Part shown: in pieces, positions 60,201 through 64,000 of the stretch
How positions within the stretch are numbered: position 1 is the first letter of the stretch
How the letters are laid out: the number at the start of each line of letters is the position of its first letter
NCBI GenBank assembly: GCA_018814045.1
Contig: JAHJAR010000144.1
Coordinates: 1-64,000, forward strand
Length of the DNA: 64,000 nt
From: Planctomycetota bacterium
Lineage (GTDB): Bacteria; Planctomycetota; Phycisphaerae; UBA1845; Fen-1342
Direction: 5' to 3'
Made by a program: the position numbers and the translations under genes
The notes under the pieces: model-generated
What the model was told of the DNA's origin: nothing
Database searches by the model: none
Seen by the model: only the letters and a program-made list of their open reading frames with translations

Positions 60201-60549
60201 CGTCACCGGCCACGGCATGCATCCGAACACAAACAACGCCGCCGAGTTCATGCCACTGGGACGGACGCTGGTCGTCAATGGTGAGTCGTTTCGCAACGTG
60301 CTCTGGAAGACGGATAACTACCTGAATCCCTGCCGGCCGCAGGGCGGAACCTGGAAATATGATCGGGCCGGCTGGGCTCCGGGTGACGTGGTGCGGCCCT
60401 GGGAGGTCGATATCACGCATCTGCTGAGGGGCGCGCGGGAGTTGCTCGTCGAGTATCGCCTCGATCCCTACCTCAACGAGGGCCGCGGCGAGACCTGGGC
60501 GCCCTTCCACAAAACCGAGGCATACGTCGTGTTCTATCGCGCCCCGTGA
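57292..60549 (+). CDS. Multidomain glycosidase/deglycosylase: DUF4091 (GH123-like) + ConA-like + PNGase F-like
   Basis: ATG 57292 has AGGA eight bases upstream and starts a signal peptide (VLLAACCVLPAAGQ). The 1,085-residue protein has, in order: an N-terminal beta domain and DUF4091/GH123-like barrel with TDEPTDANAKSY (Asp340, Glu341) and WALVKYDLEGFLHWGLNHY; a concanavalin-like beta sandwich (about 560-800); and a C-terminal domain like peptide-N-glycosidase F (PWDRLAAVYV, LLRYITPYHRG, VDVTDFRPLL, TGHGMHPNTNNAAEF, QGGTWKYDRAGW). By recall of PNGase F, Asp60 and Glu206 map to Asp852 and Glu985, while Glu118 maps to Gln904. It likely acts on N-glycans outside the cell. Confidence 0.82.
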   Translation: MHSSVPIGAVLLAACCVLPAAGQNAGLFDELAVLYPDSQPGSGAQSYAGDTPRGVPVGVHLLVTGLPAEAEVGWQVKLDGATADNVRAFRLVDVPVEQNTGSISRTEAWDNKQNPHVIREAPFRVFEVLEPAGEIVRASAAGVLALRVEVPIKPDAEPAPRVYKITLKAGDWQQILTWRLHVHAAAVPATGPQSPGYTNWFSPDIIAERHQLEPWREPFWEMLGRYADLMARARQNTFWVRWRDFAHVDQEGKIVLNRARLQRYVRLFLERGFTHVEGGHLAHRHAGDWSGPRLDLVLTGNDVNASAGRVELAALLGAVRAALTELDLPKHVVYLQHLTDEPTDANAKSYAALANQVRQHLPGVKIFEATMSLRLTESVDHWCPQVQEYQKHREFFEQRQQAGDAVWVYTCLAPGGPWLNRLLDQERLRPVYLGWALVKYDLEGFLHWGLNHYRPGVDPLAQSVVPHGEGPPNFLPAGDSHLIYPGKTGPLSGQRCEAQRIGMEDAELLRLLKASDAERAEALIARVFRAFDDYEQDIAAYRAARLALLKALSGPVEDKSASEGPPVEIRYAFDDPDEAGAFAVTAGGDGARKGVEPKIADGRLCLLESWWKFATSAAFAAPTSKTARVVDVSWKLVINTGTEGAGFAWLNVQQHGERGAAPQVEQWEAPGIAASFGVGFDASNPVNRDPFRGSGNVYDRPQHELSLHWDGREIVKRTTPMDFRDEQPHQVRVRLEFVPGGADVSVWIDDTAIYERYFISGLTAYVGRPAFGGRNSQTAGDVLIDDLQVRCTDPIPAPEPPVTIMAIDHQLNDVKHPKHEAVVEFPEQGERFARIICTLRLDKPETRFDPWDRLAAVYVYDDDGKHFELLRYITPYHRGHEWRVDVTDFRPLLCGKRKIEQVCQTQGEGWVVTVTFDFYPGACERVAYRVVELWSGSPEIGNPEKPVADFYAPRTVTLDEHTVGAQVRTVVTGHGMHPNTNNAAEFMPLGRTLVVNGESFRNVLWKTDNYLNPCRPQGGTWKYDRAGWAPGDVVRPWEVDITHLLRGARELLVEYRLDPYLNEGRGETWAPFHKTEAYVVFYRAP

Positions 60550-62843
60550 GAGTCGTGGGCATGCGTACCACTGACAGAAAAACGGTGAATGATGTGGGTT
60601 GCAAAAGGGCTTGTGCGGATTGCGGTTGGAACGTGCGCTGGCGGATCACGGCTGACACAGCCGTGAGAGCGCGAGGATTAATCCGAGGGCGCACTATCTG
60701 GAAGATCGCGGCACTCGGAGTGTTGGCAACACCGATTGGGGCGGCGAATGGTGATTGGCTGATCGACCCCACGCCGTTCAAGGCCCGTTGTAGCGTCAGC
60801 ACTGCTGACGGGACCATAGTGTTAGGCAACGGCCTGGTGCGGCGGACGTTTCTGCTCAAGCCCAATGCAGCCACGGTCGGCTTCGACAACCTGATGACCG
60901 GCGAGTCGCTGCTGCGGGGCATCAAGCCCGAGGCGCTGGTCGAGATCGATGGCGCTGGTGTCAAGGTGGGCGGGCTCACCGGCCAGCCGAACTACGCGTA
61001 TATCGATCCGCGCTGGCTGGGTCATTTGGTCGCCGACGCGGCCGCGTTTCGGTTCGTGGGACACGAGGTCGGGGTCATACAGGAACGCCTGCCGTGGAAA
61101 CGCGTGCGCCATCACGCCCCGGGCGTTGTGTGGCCGCCGCCCGGCGTGCACTTGCGGATGGACTACGAGTGCGCCGTCAGCGAGCCTCCCGAGTTGCAGG
61201 GCATACACGTGGCGGTGCACTACGAGCTGTACGATCGAATCCCGCTATTCAGCAAGTGGATCACCGTGCACAACGGGCGCCAGCAGCCCGTCACGCTGGA
61301 CAGCTTCACGAGTGAGCTGCTCGCCGTGGTCGAGAGGCCGGCGAATCCGCAACAGAGCGGAATACCGGGCCCGCCGAGCAGTCTGCACGTCGAAACGGAC
61401 TACGCCTTCGTCCAGGGCAACGGCAGTCAGTGCCGACATTGCGTGCACTGGGAGCCCGATCCCGCATTTGGAACGCAGGTGGACTATCAACGCCGCACGC
61501 CCTGCCTGCTGGCGGTGCGGCCGACGGTTGGCCCGGCTCAGCCGCTCGAACCGGGTGCAGCCTTCACATCGTTCCGCACGTTTGAGCTGGTGTTCGACTC
61601 ATCGGAGCGCGAGCGGCGCGGGCTGGCCGTGCGGCGCATGTACCGCACGATCGCCCCGTGGGTAACCGAAAACCCGCTGATGATGCACGTGCGCTACGCC
61701 GACCGCGAGACCGTGACCAGCGCGATCGATCAGTGCACCGCGGTCGGATTCGAGATGGTGATCCTGACCTTCGGTAGCGGCTTCAGCATCGAGAACGACA
61801 GCCCCGAGTACCTGGTCCAGATGCAGAGCTATGCCGACTACGCCCGCAGTAAGGGTGTCGAAATGGGTGGCTACTCGCTGCTGGCCTCACGCCGCGTGGG
61901 CGGCGGACACGATGTGGTCATGCCGGAAGGTCAGCGGCCCACGTTCGGCAATTCGCCCTGCCTGGGCAGCGAATGGGGCAGCGCATACTTTGCCAAGCTA
62001 TACGAGTTTTACCGGCAGAGCGGTTTCTCTTTGCTCGAGCACGACGGTTCCTACCCGGGCGATGTCTGCACCGCCACGCACCATCCCGGCCATCGCGGCC
62101 ACGACGACTCGCGCTGGCAGCAGTGGCGTCAGATCAGCGATTTCTACCGCTGGTGCCGGGCGAATGGCGTCTACCTGAACGTCCCCGACTGGTACTACCT
62201 GGCCGGCAGCAACAAGTGCGGCATGGGCTACCGCGAGACAAACTGGTCGCTGCCGCGCGCCCAGCAGGTGATCCACACGCGGCAGAACATCTATGATGGC
62301 ACCTGGGAGAAGATGCCCAGCATGGGCTGGATGTTCCTGCCGCTGACCGAGTATCAAGGCGGCGGCGCGGCGGCGACAATCGAGCCGCTGCGCGAGCATC
62401 TCGAACACTACGAACGCATGCTGGTCAGCAATCTCGCATTCGGGGTGCAGGCCTGTTACCGCGGGCCGCGGCTTTACGACTGTGATGAGACCAAGGCGGT
62501 CGTCAAGAAGTGGGTAGACTGGTACAAGCAGTACCGCGACATTCTCGAATCAGACGTGATTCACGGCCGCCGCGCCGATGGCCGCGCTCTCGACTGGGCC
62601 CTGCACGTCAACCCGCAGCTTCAGCAACGGGGCCTGCTGGTCGTGTTCAACCCGCTGGACCAACCCGCAGCAGAAACACTAACGGTGAACCTGTACTACG
62701 CGGGCCTGACGGACAGCGCGGCGGTTCGCGCAGGCGGCGGGCCAACGGAGAAGCACCAGCTCGATCGGGCCCATCGCGTGCGCATCGCGGTCGAGGTGCC
62801 GGCGCAGGGCTTCCAGTGGTTCGTAATCGCAGCGCCGCGCTGA
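60546..62843 (+). CDS. Clan-D-like alpha-galactosidase-type glycoside hydrolase
   Basis: The reading frame overlaps the preceding stop in GTGA. Residues from about 55 look like a signal segment (WKIAALGVLATPIGAANG), so the true start may be later (ATG 60561 or GTG 60663). The N-terminal half is a beta domain (IVLGNGLVRRTFLLKPN). The barrel has GFEMVILTFGSGF, FSLLEHDGSYPGD, ANGVYLNVPDWYYLAGSNK and MGYRETNWSLPRA, a set found in planctomycete and verrucomicrobial proteins called alpha-galactosidase-like. The Asp in LLEHDGSY is a candidate nucleophile. It would remove alpha-linked sugars from glycans alongside its neighbours. Confidence 0.78.
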   Translation: MRVVGMRTTDRKTVNDVGCKRACADCGWNVRWRITADTAVRARGLIRGRTIWKIAALGVLATPIGAANGDWLIDPTPFKARCSVSTADGTIVLGNGLVRRTFLLKPNAATVGFDNLMTGESLLRGIKPEALVEIDGAGVKVGGLTGQPNYAYIDPRWLGHLVADAAAFRFVGHEVGVIQERLPWKRVRHHAPGVVWPPPGVHLRMDYECAVSEPPELQGIHVAVHYELYDRIPLFSKWITVHNGRQQPVTLDSFTSELLAVVERPANPQQSGIPGPPSSLHVETDYAFVQGNGSQCRHCVHWEPDPAFGTQVDYQRRTPCLLAVRPTVGPAQPLEPGAAFTSFRTFELVFDSSERERRGLAVRRMYRTIAPWVTENPLMMHVRYADRETVTSAIDQCTAVGFEMVILTFGSGFSIENDSPEYLVQMQSYADYARSKGVEMGGYSLLASRRVGGGHDVVMPEGQRPTFGNSPCLGSEWGSAYFAKLYEFYRQSGFSLLEHDGSYPGDVCTATHHPGHRGHDDSRWQQWRQISDFYRWCRANGVYLNVPDWYYLAGSNKCGMGYRETNWSLPRAQQVIHTRQNIYDGTWEKMPSMGWMFLPLTEYQGGGAAATIEPLREHLEHYERMLVSNLAFGVQACYRGPRLYDCDETKAVVKKWVDWYKQYRDILESDVIHGRRADGRALDWALHVNPQLQQRGLLVVFNPLDQPAAETLTVNLYYAGLTDSAAVRAGGGPTEKHQLDRAHRVRIAVEVPAQGFQWFVIAAPR

Positions 62844-62869
62844 ACGCGGCCTCTGTGGAGCGTCACGTC

Positions 62870-64000
62870 ATGTTCAACTGTTGGTCAGTAGCGCTGCTTG
62901 TGGCGGTTCTGGCGAGTGCCGCACCAGACGATGGCAACCAGGACGACCGCCTGGTGCTCTGGTACGACCGGCCCGCGGACGAATGGACCGAGGCGCTGCC
63001 GGTGGGCAACGGGCGGCTGGGCGCGATGGTATTCGGCGGCGTCGACCGCGAGCGGATTCAACTGAATGAGGAGTCGCTCTGGGCCGGGCCGCCAGTCCCA
63101 GAGAACGCCGACGATCTGACCGGGCCGCTGGCGGAGGCGCGGCGACTGTTATTCGCGGGCGATCCGGCGGCGGGCGAGCGCATCGTTGCCGAGCAGATCC
63201 TCGCGCCGCGCATCTCGCCGCGCAGTTACCAGACGCTGGGCGACCTCGCGTTGCGGATGGTCTACCCGGGCCGCGAGTTGGCGGAGCCGCTGCCCGTCAC
63301 CGGCTGGCGGCGTGGCCCCGTGCAACAGGAGACGGACCGCGGGCAGCTTGCGGCCGATTTCGATGACAGCGCGTGGCCGGCTGTCGCAGACGTGAGTGAT
63401 CGGGCGGTACCCGAGAATTCGGTTGTGGTCTTTCGCGCGCGGTTTGCACTAACGACCACACAAATCGCCAGCGGCCTGGCCTGGCTGACACTTAGCCCGA
63501 TTGATGACGCGGCGGAGGTCTATCTCAACGGAGAGCACGTCGGCGAAACACGCGTCTGGAATCGCCCATATCGCTTCGACGTCTCCCACTGGCTGCGCGC
63601 TGGCGAGAACGTGCTCGCGATCGCCGTGCGCAACGTCGGCGGCCCCGGCCATCTGGCACACGAGATTGTGCTGCGGCCGGTGCTGGAGCCGGAATCGTAT
63701 CGGCGAACGCTCGACCTCGATCGGGCGCTGGCTGTCATCGAATACAAGCTCGACGGCGTTAGCTACCGTCGCGAAGTGTCCAGCAGCCCGGTCGATGATG
63801 TGCTGGTGGTACGAATCAGTGCCGACCAGCCGCACCACATCTCGTGCGATATCATCCTCGACCGCCCGAATAGCGACGGGGCCTACAGCGTGGACGAGAC
63901 GCGCTGGGCGATGCACGGGCGCGCCTCGCATGAGGGCCGGCATCTAGGCGTGCACTACGCCGCGCTGCTCGATGCGCGGGCCACGGGCGGAACCGTGCGC
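62870..64000 (+). CDS. GH95 alpha-L-fucosidase, 5' part (runs off window)
   Basis: ATG 62870, with GGAG nine bases upstream, gives 377 codons to the window edge. After a signal peptide (VALLVAVLASAAP) is the GH95 opening: LWYDRPADEWTEALPVGNGRLGAMVFGG and then NEESLWAGPP. From about residue 140 an inserted beta sandwich of GH2 sugar-binding type is seen (WLTLSPIDDAAEVYLNGEHVG, DVSHWLRAGENVLAIAVRN), then the GH95 N-domain resumes (YRRTLDLDRALAVIEY). The catalytic alpha/alpha barrel lies outside the window. GH95 removes fucose from glycans. It follows the deglycosylase and galactosidase genes. Confidence 0.9.
   Translation, partial: MFNCWSVALLVAVLASAAPDDGNQDDRLVLWYDRPADEWTEALPVGNGRLGAMVFGGVDRERIQLNEESLWAGPPVPENADDLTGPLAEARRLLFAGDPAAGERIVAEQILAPRISPRSYQTLGDLALRMVYPGRELAEPLPVTGWRRGPVQQETDRGQLAADFDDSAWPAVADVSDRAVPENSVVVFRARFALTTTQIASGLAWLTLSPIDDAAEVYLNGEHVGETRVWNRPYRFDVSHWLRAGENVLAIAVRNVGGPGHLAHEIVLRPVLEPESYRRTLDLDRALAVIEYKLDGVSYRREVSSSPVDDVLVVRISADQPHHISCDIILDRPNSDGAYSVDETRWAMHGRASHEGRHLGVHYAALLDARATGGTVR

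Noticed and set aside
58945-60510. Minus-strand open frame of 521 codons
   Set aside because: It is antisense to the PNGase F-like domain and has no recognisable motif.
1-64000. CRISPR arrays, rRNA and tRNA genes
   Set aside because: No regularly spaced repeats, no rRNA-like stretches and no cloverleaf with a clear T-loop were found by reading, but a covariance search was not possible.
1-64000. Insertion sequences or prophage genes
   Set aside because: No transposase, integrase of phage type, or terminal repeats with target duplications were seen. The Xer protein is a normal chromosomal recombinase by its motifs.

Overview
The window is GC-rich bacterial chromosome and most probably comes from a planctomycete of the Phycisphaerae type. 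The evidence is indirect but consistent: secreted proteins end in short D-rich dockerin-like tails (DxDxDxDLADF), a prepilin-like protein has an FLDGH motif near its C terminus, many lipoproteins and large modular secreted proteins occur, and dispersed 25-bp palindromic repeats sit between genes. No rRNA, tRNA, CRISPR array or transposase was found. About 46 protein genes are supported, plus one decayed gene.

Region 1 (1-13 kb) concerns secreted proteins and cell-wall sugars. Two GH-like-10 (DUF187) proteins, a seven-repeat FG-GAP propeller and a golvesin-containing amidase are followed by an overlapping murQ / sodium-solute symporter / GH-like-10 lipoprotein operon. A divergent lipoprotein amidase and an ASKHA sugar kinase lie alongside. 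Region 2 (13-21 kb) holds a tandem glycosyltransferase, a tandem GNAT protein, an acyl carrier protein, an ADP-forming acyl-CoA synthetase, a GlmU-like nucleotidyltransferase and a ROK repressor. Region 3 (21-30 kb) returns to amino sugars: nagB, a lipoprotein joining a DUF1460 amidase to a class-A beta-lactamase fold, and an overlapping GH20 / SpoIID / SGNH operon. These genes read together as a muropeptide and N-acetylhexosamine scavenging and remodelling set. A prepilin and a collapsed PQQ-propeller gene follow.

Region 4 (30-54 kb) is mostly housekeeping: serpin, leuS, a PpiD/SurA-like foldase, a Flp-type pilin, a Xer recombinase, envelope lipoproteins, DsbD, an arylsulfotransferase-like propeller, pyk, gatC (with an apparent frame break), rpmB, an M24 peptidase, accB-accC and a CvpA-like protein.

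Region 5 (54.8-57.1 kb) is a compact dsrC / NarI-like cytochrome / DsrK-like operon with no dsrAB in the window. Region 6 (57.3 kb to the end) is a glycan-degradation cluster: a 1,085-residue protein that appears to fuse a DUF4091/GH123-like domain, a concanavalin-like domain and a PNGase F-like domain, then a clan-D-like alpha-galactosidase-type protein and a truncated GH95 fucosidase. The dsr mini-operon and the PNGase F fusion are the most unusual items.
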